A DNA stretch of 11,991 bases, taken from assembly GCA_029250345.1 (NCBI GenBank), contig JAQXFL010000190.1, positions 1 to 11,991 of the forward strand. Direction: 5' to 3'. Below, one piece after another: positions 1 through 7,100 of this stretch (the first letter of the stretch is position 1; each line of letters opens with the position of its first letter). A model generated the notes under the pieces. That model was not told the origin of the DNA. It ran no database searches and worked only from the letters and a program-made list of their open reading frames with translations. Both the position numbers and the translations under genes were made by a program. This DNA is from Candidatus Poseidoniaceae archaeon (GTDB lineage: Archaea; Thermoplasmatota; Poseidoniia; Poseidoniales; Poseidoniaceae).

Positions 1-680
1 ATAAACGGGGGTTTGAACATCAAATAGGTCTTTACTCGAATGTCAAATTTCTTCAAATTCTCTACTGCTCGGTCCCAAGATTTCGTCGTAAAGCCCTTGT
101 TCACGTGGAAACGAAGCACTTCATCATCGTAAGCCTCGAGTCCGACGGCAACGGCAAAGCTTTGATTCAACTGAGATGCCCAAGCAAGTTTCTCTTCAGT
201 CAGTTGTTCACATCGGCTCTCAACAATCAATTCCTTGCCGAGTTCTTGGCAATCTCTCAATACTGTTTCCTGGAATTCCACCGGTATTTCTCTGTCCTCT
301 AGAAGTGAACCGCTCGTGTACACCTTGACCATAGCATGATCTTTGAAATCTTCAAACTTGTTCTTAGCATAAGCCCACTGAGAGTGGAGATCTTCGTTGG
401 TGACATCGTCTCGGGTATCGTTGAAGTATCCACAAAAAGTACAGCCACTGGACCACCACCAATGGCATCCTTTGGTCCGGAGAATCACGGTTACTGCACT
501 GCATGGAGTACCGTCTGCCAATGTTTCAGGCGTGTAATAGACGGTTGCTGGCTCACTTGCATCCCACGATTGTTGGCGAGCAACAGCCCATGGCGTATTT
601 GCAGGGGCTTTGACGAGGTCGTGGATACGCGAACCCTTAGCGCCATCTCCCACGAGTGTCAATGACTTCGGCCCGGTCAT
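1..680 (-). CDS. raSEA: Archaeosine biosynthesis radical SAM protein RaSEA, C-terminus cut by window edge
   Basis: The first 226 residues of an Elp3-related radical SAM protein are present; the frame runs off the left edge without a stop. A cysteine cluster at residues 72-83 (C72, C80, C83, in a Trp-rich context reading KGCHWWWSSGCTFCGYFND) should bind the [4Fe-4S] cluster. A later segment near residue 186 (VAVGLEAYDDEVL) matches the Elp3-like core. Known of the family: RaSEA works with ArcS, which attaches lysine to preQ0 at tRNA position 15; RaSEA then cleaves the adduct to give archaeosine (G+15). The start at 678-680 is chosen because the frame has an in-frame TAG at 708-710, no ATG in between, and GAGGG lies 5 bases upstream. 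It sits 60 bases downstream of psd and is probably the last visible gene of that operon. The family call is by motif recognition; a different Elp3-like archaeal radical SAM enzyme is the main alternative. Confidence 0.8.
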   Translation of the reverse strand, partial: MTGPKSLTLVGDGAKGSRIHDLVKAPANTPWAVARQQSWDASEPATVYYTPETLADGTPCSAVTVILRTKGCHWWWSSGCTFCGYFNDTRDDVTNEDLHSQWAYAKNKFEDFKDHAMVKVYTSGSLLEDREIPVEFQETVLRDCQELGKELIVESRCEQLTEEKLAWASQLNQSFAVAVGLEAYDDEVLRFHVNKGFTTKSWDRAVENLKKFDIRVKTYLMFKPPF

Positions 681-685
681 GGTAT

Positions 686-690
686 CCCTC
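686..690 (-). promoter_or_regulatory. Ribosome binding site of raSEA
   Basis: GAGGG on the minus strand, 5 bases before the ATG at 678-680. It supports that start over any upstream alternative in the 60-base gap after psd. The gap shows no convincing TATA-like box, which fits read-through from psd. Confidence 0.5.
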
Positions 691-740
691 AATGTCAAGT
701 CGCATGGCTATGCCGTTTCAATGCACCGCTTCAAGAACGG

Positions 741-1592
741 TTATGATTCGTGTGATGTGAACAGAATTGTGGAACCTGCTCGGACAAATTCTCCCTTTGG
801 ATACGCCGGATTCTGTTCCTCGGCAGAGACCACATTCGGCATGAAAGAGTGTGCTGGTGCACGTATATCGACTCGAGAGCCGAGACGAATCATGCCGTAT
901 CGCTGGCCTCGGCGCACCTCAGCGTCGATAGCGAGCCATGGCACAATTGTCCGGGCCAGTGCACCCGATATTTGCGTCACTTCAATCATGAGTTCTGCTT
1001 CTCCTTTGAACACACTTCGTACCCTCTCGTTGTATTGGCTTTCCTTCTTGTAAGCAGCCAAAAAAGGGCCTCTCCGTAGTCCTTTTCCTGCTCGGTGCTC
1101 CATTCGATGAAGCGTTCCTGCAAGTGGAGAACGGTTGACATGAACATCGAGCGGGGACATGAATATGGCGATTCGATAGACATCACTCACTGATTCTTCG
1201 CCTGTTTTAACCGGCTCAAAACGCTGCTCGGTTTCAAACTGGAGAGGATTTTCCAAAGGAACAGGATACCAGTCTCCAGTTAGAGAATCTGATTCACAAT
1301 CACCAGAATCCATCTCGTCCTTGTTCGGTCGACGGCCTGTTGCCCGTTCACGGCGAACAAACATGACATGCCCGTCGGCTGGACTTACCAATACGCCTTC
1401 GTCTCGAGGAATTGGACGGTCTGGGTCTCGCCAAAAATTAGCGAAGAAAGCGGAGAGCATGAGGCAAAAAATCCCAAACAATGGGATCAATCCATACAGA
1501 GAATCAATCGTTGCTCCGATAATGAGGGCGCTCCCTCCCATCATCAACGGGATGAGAACTGGAGCGTGGCCGCCATGGGCCAGTCCACCCAT
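741..1592 (-). CDS. psd: Phosphatidylserine / archaetidylserine decarboxylase
   Basis: A 283-residue pyruvoyl-dependent decarboxylase. In archaea its likely substrate is archaetidylserine, giving archaetidylethanolamine at the membrane. Two hydrophobic segments (about 11-31 and 34-52) should anchor the N-terminus. Family motifs follow in order: FWRDPDRPIP (53-62), SPADGHV (70-76), IFMSPLDVHVNR (143-154) with D149 and H151, NER (188-190), QISGALAR (207-214) and GMIRLGSRVD (233-242). In this family self-cleavage between the Gly and Ser of such a motif (here G238-S239) makes the pyruvoyl cofactor, so the enzyme looks active. Residues about 82-136 form an acidic insertion not expected in compact members of roughly 200-215 residues. 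The ATG at 1590-1592 follows the stop of the coiled-coil gene by 9 bases and is preceded by GTGAGG with a 7-base spacer. Bacterial-type phosphatidylserine as substrate cannot be excluded from sequence. Confidence 0.9.
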   Translation of the reverse strand: MGGLAHGGHAPVLIPLMMGGSALIIGATIDSLYGLIPLFGIFCLMLSAFFANFWRDPDRPIPRDEGVLVSPADGHVMFVRRERATGRRPNKDEMDSGDCESDSLTGDWYPVPLENPLQFETEQRFEPVKTGEESVSDVYRIAIFMSPLDVHVNRSPLAGTLHRMEHRAGKGLRRGPFLAAYKKESQYNERVRSVFKGEAELMIEVTQISGALARTIVPWLAIDAEVRRGQRYGMIRLGSRVDIRAPAHSFMPNVVSAEEQNPAYPKGEFVRAGSTILFTSHES

Positions 1593-1599
1593 AAAATCG

Positions 1600-1605
1600 C
1601 CTCAC
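1600..1605 (-). promoter_or_regulatory. Ribosome binding site of psd, overlapping the upstream stop codon
   Basis: GTGAGG on the minus strand contains the TGA stop (1602-1604) of the coiled-coil gene and lies 7 bases before the psd ATG. Termination and re-initiation are therefore adjacent, which points to translational coupling of the two genes. Confidence 0.5.
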
Positions 1606-2372
1606 TCAGCCCAAGGGTCGTCGCCGTCAGCCCAAGTAGCTGCAGCGGTGGTTTCAGGAGCTGCAGTTTCTGCAACTTCTTCAGTTGCCTCTTCGGCAAC
1701 TTCCTCAGGTGCTGCTTCCTCGGGTGCTGCTTCTACAACTTCCACGGATGCTGTTGATTCTTCAGTAGCCTTGCCCTCTGCGTCTGCTTCAGCCAAATCG
1801 GATGCTCGCGCCTCGACCATGTCTTCCATGCGTTCAGTGAATGCACGGGCCATGTGTTGTGATTTTCGCTCTGCTTCGATTGCTCGCTCAATCATTTCAT
1901 AACGGACCTTGATTGCCTTGTTGAGGTCCTCGAAAATTTGCATGTGGTCAACATACCAGTCGTCACGTGCTTTCATTTCGACAACAGCGTGTTTCAAATC
2001 GTTGTCAAGTTCCTCAGCAATGCTGAACACTGTGCTAACACGGTTCTTTTCACGGGAGTATTTCTCTTCCATCTTTTCCAATTCAGGTTCGAGGTGTTCG
2101 ACCTTCTTTGACGCTTTGACGGCACGAAGTTCAAGTTCGCGGATTCGGACTTCTTTCTCGGAAAGAAGTGCTTCTTGAGTTTCCTTTTCGATTTCTCGTT
2201 CGATGATTTCCTTTTCCAGAACTTCAATGGTTGCCACTGCATCTTCAAGGTCTGATTGGGCAGAGGTGAACGCTTCATACAGGACCTTGATTTGGTCTTC
2301 GTATTCTTCAGCGGTCAATTTCTTCACAGCTGGTTCAAAGTCCGCTGGTGTAATGGTTCCATCTTCGGTCAT
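1602..2372 (-). CDS. Acidic coiled-coil protein of unknown function
   Basis: A 256-residue protein whose family I do not recognise. Residues about 20-110 are rich in Glu, Lys, Leu and Ile with heptad-like spacing and are predicted to form a long coiled coil. A second helical stretch spans about 115-195. The C-terminal tail (about 196-256) is low-complexity Ala/Glu/Pro, strongly acidic, and ends in a short Trp-containing peptide (TWADGDDPWAE). There is no signal peptide, membrane segment, cysteine or enzymatic motif, so a cytoplasmic structural, scaffolding or partner-binding role is the most that can be inferred. The frame is open back to a TTG at 2469-2471, but the extra 33 residues run through two inverted repeats and do not look coding. 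The ATG at 2370-2372, with GGTGA 4 bases upstream, is preferred. psd starts 9 bases after the stop, so a link to the cell envelope is possible but unproven. Confidence 0.8.
   Translation of the reverse strand: MTEDGTITPADFEPAVKKLTAEEYEDQIKVLYEAFTSAQSDLEDAVATIEVLEKEIIEREIEKETQEALLSEKEVRIRELELRAVKASKKVEHLEPELEKMEEKYSREKNRVSTVFSIAEELDNDLKHAVVEMKARDDWYVDHMQIFEDLNKAIKVRYEMIERAIEAERKSQHMARAFTERMEDMVEARASDLAEADAEGKATEESTASVEVVEAAPEEAAPEEVAEEATEEVAETAAPETTAAATWADGDDPWAE
1701..1730. repeat. Two tandem 15-base units in the acidic tail of the coiled-coil gene
   Basis: Positions 1701-1715 and 1716-1730 are adjacent 15-base copies differing at one base (TTCCTCAGGTGCTGC versus TTCCTCGGGTGCTGC, plus strand). 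On the minus strand they encode successive Ala-Pro-Glu-Glu units around residues 215-224 of the acidic tail. Slippage at such repeats probably lengthened the tail, so its length may vary between relatives. Confidence 0.7.
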
Positions 2373-2375
2373 TCC

Positions 2376-2401
2376 TTCACCCGGAGGCAAGCCTCCGTGA
2401 A
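2376..2401 (-). promoter_or_regulatory. Inverted repeat covering the ribosome binding site of the coiled-coil gene
   Basis: In the mRNA (minus strand), TTCACGGAGGC can pair with GCCTCC plus GTGAA: an 11-base-pair stem with a 2-base GG bulge and a tiny loop (in practice CTTG after opening one pair). The core, CGGAGGC-AA-GCCTCCG at 2382-2397 on the plus strand, is a perfect 7-base-pair palindrome with a 2-base centre. The right arm contains the GGTGA just before the ATG at 2370-2372, so folding would hide the ribosome binding site. It could equally be a DNA operator for a dimeric regulator. The structure is read directly; its function is inferred. Confidence 0.45.
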
Positions 2402-2418
2402 CACCCACACACCTCCAC

Positions 2419-2442
2419 CCTATCAAGCCGACGCTTGATAGG
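2419..2442 (-). promoter_or_regulatory. Perfect 10-bp hairpin between pip and the coiled-coil gene
   Basis: CCTATCAAGC (2419-2428) and GCTTGATAGG (2433-2442) are perfect complements separated by four bases. The hairpin lies 29 bases downstream of the pip stop (minus strand) and is not followed by a T-run in that direction, so it is not a typical terminator. Possible roles are an mRNA processing or stability element between the two genes, an operator, or part of the leader controlling the coiled-coil gene. No clear TATA box is visible in the rest of the 2373-2471 gap. Confidence 0.45.
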
Positions 2443-2471
2443 ACTGATTCTATGGGCCAATTGAGCCGCAA

Positions 2472-3434
2472 TCAACAGTACGAATCCGTTACGGAAACAA
2501 GTTCCCGGGCAATACTTACCTCGCCCATCGAATGACCTGCATCGGGTACCAAAACCAGTTGGCTTGAAGGGACTGCTTTGTGCAATTCCCACGCACTGCG
2601 AGCCGGACAAACTACATCGTACCGACCCTGAACAATGTGCATTGGGATGTGTTGAATAGAGTCAACATGGTTGAGAATATGTGCTTCTTCAAGGAAAATA
2701 GCGTTGATGAAATAATGACATTCGATGCGAGCGAATGCGACTGCAAAATCCAAATCTTCGGCTTTTTCAAGGTATGAATCATCTGGGAATAATCGACTTG
2801 TTGCCATTTCCCAGCGCGTCCACTCTTTAGCCGCAGCACGGCGAACTTCGACATCATCACTGGTGAGGCGAGTATAGTAGGCCTTGATGAGATCGCTTTG
2901 CTCTTCATGAGGAATATGTTCGCGGTATCCTTCAAATGCATCAGGAAAAATGTGACTTGCTCCATCTTGGTAAAACCAGTGCAATTCACTTTTTCGACAC
3001 ATGAAGATGCCCCGGAGCATTAGACTTAGGGTGCGTTCGGGATACTGTTGTGCGTAGACAAGGGAGAGGGTAGATCCCCAAGAACCGCCGAAAACATGCC
3101 ACTCATCAATTCCAAATGTTTCACGTAGCAGTTCGATATCATGGACGGACGCTTGGGTCGTGTTGTCTTCAAGTTCTGCATAAGGTGTTGATTTGCCACA
3201 ACCGCGCTGGTCGAATTGAATGATGTTGTAGGCACTTGGGTCGAAGTATCGACGGTATGCTGGTTGACCACCGCCACCTGGGCCGCCGTGAATCACTATG
3301 ACCGGCATACCATCCGGATTTCCACTCTTTTCCCAAGCAATTGTGTGTACATCCGAGACCGGTAACATACCGGTTTCATAGGGTTCAATAAGCGGATACA
3401 ATACATCGTCGATGGTTGTCGTAACGTCGAGCAT
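2472..3434 (-). CDS. pip: Proline iminopeptidase (alpha/beta hydrolase, peptidase family S33)
   Basis: A 320-residue cytoplasmic aminopeptidase that removes N-terminal proline from peptides (EC 3.4.11.5). The family start pattern LYPLIEPYETGMLPVSD is at 12-28. It is followed by the oxyanion-hole loop HGGPGGG (49-55), FDQRGCGKSTP (74-84), nucleophile elbow GGSWGS (116-121) with Ser118, GRYDVVCP (270-277) with the acid Asp273, and DAGHS (298-302) with His301. The triad is intact and the length is normal for the family (about 310-325). The frame is open to an ATG at 3603-3605, but those 57 extra residues have no family match and would lie inside the divergent methyltransferase gene, so the ATG at 3432-3434 is chosen. 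No Shine-Dalgarno precedes it, and an AATATT lies about 22-27 bases upstream, which would suit a leaderless archaeal transcript. It probably serves peptide catabolism. Confidence 0.9.
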   Translation of the reverse strand: MLDVTTTIDDVLYPLIEPYETGMLPVSDVHTIAWEKSGNPDGMPVIVIHGGPGGGGQPAYRRYFDPSAYNIIQFDQRGCGKSTPYAELEDNTTQASVHDIELLRETFGIDEWHVFGGSWGSTLSLVYAQQYPERTLSLMLRGIFMCRKSELHWFYQDGASHIFPDAFEGYREHIPHEEQSDLIKAYYTRLTSDDVEVRRAAAKEWTRWEMATSRLFPDDSYLEKAEDLDFAVAFARIECHYFINAIFLEEAHILNHVDSIQHIPMHIVQGRYDVVCPARSAWELHKAVPSSQLVLVPDAGHSMGEVSIARELVSVTDSYC

Positions 3435-3455
3435 GATTACTTCGTAAAGCCGGAG

Positions 3456-3461
3456 AATATT
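3456..3461. promoter_or_regulatory. Possible shared TATA-like box between pip and the methyltransferase
   Basis: AATATT is the only AT-rich core in the short divergent region. Read on the minus strand it sits about 22-27 bases before the pip ATG, the archaeal TATA distance for a leaderless mRNA. Because it is symmetrical it could also serve the plus strand, where it would place transcription start near 3480-3490, upstream of the methyltransferase ATG at 3513. This is a weak single-motif call. Confidence 0.3.
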
Positions 3462-3493
3462 GTTCTTATCGGAATGGACATCTTCTTGGAATG

Positions 3494-3506
3494 GGTCGGT
3501 TCGACC
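3494..3506 (+). promoter_or_regulatory. Short inverted repeat just before the methyltransferase start
   Basis: GGTCG (3494-3498) and CGACC (3502-3506) flank GTT, forming a 5-base-pair stem ending 6 bases before the ATG at 3513. It may be a small operator or a 5' mRNA structure. Short stems like this also arise by chance. If the methyltransferase really starts at 3474, this repeat would be coding. Confidence 0.2.
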
Positions 3507-3512
3507 GTTTCT

Positions 3513-4130
3513 ATGAGCCGAAGAGAAGCGACCGAAGTGTTCAGTGAATGGGCTGAAAAAGGCAAGGACAAAGGTATGGAAAAAGGACATGCTGCATCGG
3601 TTCATGCCATGCTCGAACTTGGCGGCATCCCCCGTTCAAACGACTATTCGGCCGTCGACATAGGATGCGGGAACGGATGGGTATGCAGGCTTCTTGCTCA
3701 AGATGAATCATGCACCAGAGTGCTCGGCGTTGATGGTTCAGAGGCAATGATTTCCAAAGCCAAACAGATTGATGCCAGTGGCGATTATCGAGTCACAAAG
3801 TTGCCTGAATGGACGCCGACTGAAAAATTTGATTTCATCCACACCATGGAATTCCTGTATTATCTCCATGACCCACAATCGATGCTCAAACAACTGCATG
3901 AAGACTGGCTAAACAGCGGAGGAATGCTGGTTGCGGGCGTGGACCACTACCGTGAAAACGAGGACAGCCACGATTGGCCCGATGCACTGAACGTTCACAT
4001 GACCACACTCAGCATCGATGAATGGAAGGCCGCAATGATTGAAGCTGGATTTATCGATGTAGAAATGCACCAAGTTGCTGCAAGTGATTCATTCGTCGGA
4101 ACACTTGTGATGTGCGGCAAAAAAATCTAA
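3513..4130 (+). CDS. Class I SAM-dependent methyltransferase, substrate unknown
   Basis: A 205-residue Rossmann-fold methyltransferase. Glycine-rich motif I is VDIGCGNGW (48-56), the acidic residue that should bind the SAM ribose is Asp74 in LGVDGSE (71-77), and the later strand region reads FDFIHTMEFLYYLHD (106-120). The pattern suits small Methyltransf_11/25-type enzymes. Nothing identifies the acceptor. The N-terminus (FSEWAEKGKDKGMEKGH, 10-26) resembles a recurring start region in such methyltransferases. The ATG at 3513 is chosen because the similarity begins there; an in-frame ATG at 3474 would add 13 residues (MDIFLEWVGSTVS) and cannot be excluded. Neither start has a Shine-Dalgarno. 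It is the only plus-strand gene, divergent from pip and convergent with the AddA-like gene, with which its TAA stop overlaps. Confidence 0.85.
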   Translation: MSRREATEVFSEWAEKGKDKGMEKGHAASVHAMLELGGIPRSNDYSAVDIGCGNGWVCRLLAQDESCTRVLGVDGSEAMISKAKQIDASGDYRVTKLPEWTPTEKFDFIHTMEFLYYLHDPQSMLKQLHEDWLNSGGMLVAGVDHYRENEDSHDWPDALNVHMTTLSIDEWKAAMIEAGFIDVEMHQVAASDSFVGTLVMCGKKI

Positions 4131-7100
4131 TCTTCATCGGGCAAAACTGGTCCAAGTGCAGAGCCTACTGGGCCACATAACCGTATTTGCCCTCGAGCAA
4201 AGGGGCATTGTGCGCACACATGGGATTTCTCTTCTGGCAAGCGTGGAGGTTCGTCCAATGCACCGGGAATTGCAGAAAGTCGTGCCATCCATTCAAGATG
4301 ATCGGCCAGGGTTGAACGTGCGGAATCGTACTCTGTTTGCGTCAACTGAACCATTCGTCCCGACGCACCGATAAGCAACGCAGGCGGAAGAATTCTACGG
4401 CGCTCGTCAATCGGCTTTTGTTGTTCGAGAACTTCCAATGCCAGGGAATAGAGCGTCAATTGCAGACGGTGTTCGTCCAGTATCGAGCGTTCCTCCAAAG
4501 TCGAAGGATAAGGCACCAAGGCATCTCCTTTGTATCTCTGAAGTCTACTTCCTTGGCTAGGGGTTTCGGAATTAAATTCATCCCTGCACCCTTTGGTTTT
4601 CAGGTCAACAACTTGCAGACAGCCGTTGCCTTCGGCATCACGAAGTGCCAGCACCAAATCTGCTCGCCCGTCAAAGATAACATCAACATGGTCAATTTGG
4701 GCAATGTTTTGCTCTCCCTCGACTGAAAAACTGGTTCGCATCAGACCATCAAATCCTACTTTGTGTCGGAAAAAGAACGGGAGTTCTGTTCGTAATCCTT
4801 CAACACTGAAACCAAAGTGTTGCTCACCTGCAGCATATCGTCCAAGCAATCCTTCTCGTACGAGTTTACCGAGTTGAGTCAGGCGGCTCAATGTTGCCTC
4901 GAATGTATCTGAGCCAGAAGAAGTAATACCTTCTTCAGCCAAAACGCGCTCGATGGTTTCCTTATCATCGAGTAAATCCTCTCCATCAAAAACCCATGCT
5001 GGCGGCAGAGGAATGGACGGCGGTGCATTCTTGACGCATGGATTTTCCAAACCAATTTCGACCAATCGATGCATGAGCGTTCCAAAAACAGTCGCAGGAG
5101 GATAGATTGAGGCAGAAAAATCAGAAGAAGAGCGGTTCAAAAACAAGTTCAATGGTTCCGGATTCCAGCCCTTCACTTCAGAAAGCCAATGCCGCCGAGG
5201 GCAGGCAAAACTTGTATCCAAACCATGGGCGGTCATCCGCATCATTTCACTCACCAATGGAAGAGGTTGTTCTGAGGCTTCTATGGGTTGAAGGTCGTTG
5301 AGGTGAGCCTCTAAGTCCATCCATCGCTGGAGAGGGGTGGCTGTCGTAAGGTCAGGGAAGCAGTCCGGTGAGTGATAAATGTACAACGATTGGACAGAAT
5401 GAGGGCCTAAGCACGCATCGTCAACCAAGGTCTGCGGATTGATTGAAAGAGTTGTTTCCTTGTATTGCGGAAGTTGTTCACCGAAGGAATCGTTTGCTTG
5501 GAGCCATGGCGAATGTTCTACACTGTGTTGGTGAGATAAACTTCGCAACCCATCAAGCCACATGGCACCCATCGTCTTCATCGAAGGTTTACATTTGAAT
5601 TCAATACAATGGGTTTCTTCATCAATTGTGGCCGAATCGCTCGGAGAACCGACAACAATCAGTCTATCCTTCACTCGCGTCAATGCAACATAGAACTCTC
5701 GCCTACGTTCTGCTTGACGCTGAGCATGGTCCATTCGCTTAGCGAACTCCCAAAGCCCATCATCAGGCCGGTCCCGTGATGACCAAGGATTGATTCGTCC
5801 TGCAACCACCTGGGGTGTGACCAGGACATTATTTCGAACTGCTAATGACGCATCTGATTTCCCTGCGTGGAACATTCCTGCGACGACAACTACAGGAGCT
5901 TGAAGACCTTTAGCGCCATGAATCGTCATCACTTGCACTGCTCCGCCTGATGGGGTGATGATGGCTGATGGACCTTTTCCTCCGAGTGACTGGAGAGATT
6001 TCATTCGATTGAAAATTGCGGAAGCCTCGTGACCTAATTCATTTCCAATTGAGGTTGCAAGTGCACACCATGCCTCAGCATTCTGACGCGAAGTATCGTC
6101 TGAATACGATAAAAGCAGGTCTGAATGGTCAAGAACCGTGTCAAAAACATCGTGTACGGCGCCCTGTTGTACGAGAGATTCAATATGGCTTACAAGCCTT
6201 TGAACAGCCTCGTTCGGAGCATGTTGATGTATTTTCTGCCACCAGCTTTTATCTTCATTTGACGACATCATTGCATGGGCTTGTACATCGTTAAAACCGA
6301 AGACTGGAGAGCGTGCAATAGACAGTGCAGCATGGCGGGAATGTGGGAAAGCAATCAATTCAAGACAGGCCAGGAGAGGTGACACAACCGGTCGTTGAAG
6401 AAGTGCACCCTGCCGGTCTGCCATAACTGGAATCCCGCGTGATTGAAGCCTTTGAATGAGATCTGGAATATATTTTCGAGAGTGGACAAGAATGATGACG
6501 TCTTCCGGAAGTACGGTTGTATCAGTCGATGCTACTGGATGGTAGCCGTTTACCGAAGCATCCCAAACTTGTGTTGGGCTTTGTGTAACGAGCGCTTGCA
6601 AACGTGCGGCAATCAATTCATTCTCAAGATGTGCTCTTTTTGCTTCGGGGTCAGCAAATGTATCGATCTTTTGTTCAAGGTCAAGGCTTGGCGCCTCAAC
6701 GCCAATCTGCAGTGGTAACAGCCACTCCAATACACCTTCATCCTCAATATCTCTCGCTGGATGGAGTGATTGCGATTCGGCATGCCAATCACCCGGAAGA
6801 ACATAATGCCGTTCATCGAAGACATCGTCAAACATACCGTTCATCGTACGCATCAAATTATGTAGAGTTCGATGGTTTGAAGTTAAATCAATATGCCCAA
6901 GAAGTCGTCGCTCTCGACGTTCATCTGATACCAATCTTGAGTGTTCTTCCCCGTCTTCAAATCCGACCTCGATATGCTCCCACAACTTTGATTTGACAAC
7001 CGAGCCCTCAATCTGAGATCCCTGAATGAAAGAATTACCTGCACCATCTGGGCGTGGGTCTCTGCCGCAACCATCAGCGTGCAAATGCTGCAACCTAGGC

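Noticed and set aside
666..705. An upstream ATG at 703-705 in another frame before raSEA (peptide beginning MRLDIEGYHD)
   Set aside because: The frame closes after about 22 codons at a TAA and overlaps the raSEA start; there is no ribosome site for it.
1321..1902. A 193-codon open frame on the plus strand, Ser/Ala-rich
   Set aside because: It spans two well-supported minus-strand genes and its Ser/Ala run is just the antisense of the Glu/Ala tail of the coiled-coil gene.
2373..2471. 33-residue extension of the coiled-coil protein from a TTG start
   Set aside because: The stretch holds two strong inverted repeats, its peptide does not resemble the Glu/Lys-rich protein, and a well-placed ATG with GGTGA follows.
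3435..3605. 57-residue N-terminal extension of pip
   Set aside because: It has no similarity to the S33 family start, overlaps the divergent methyltransferase gene, and lies before the conserved start pattern LYPLIEPYETG.
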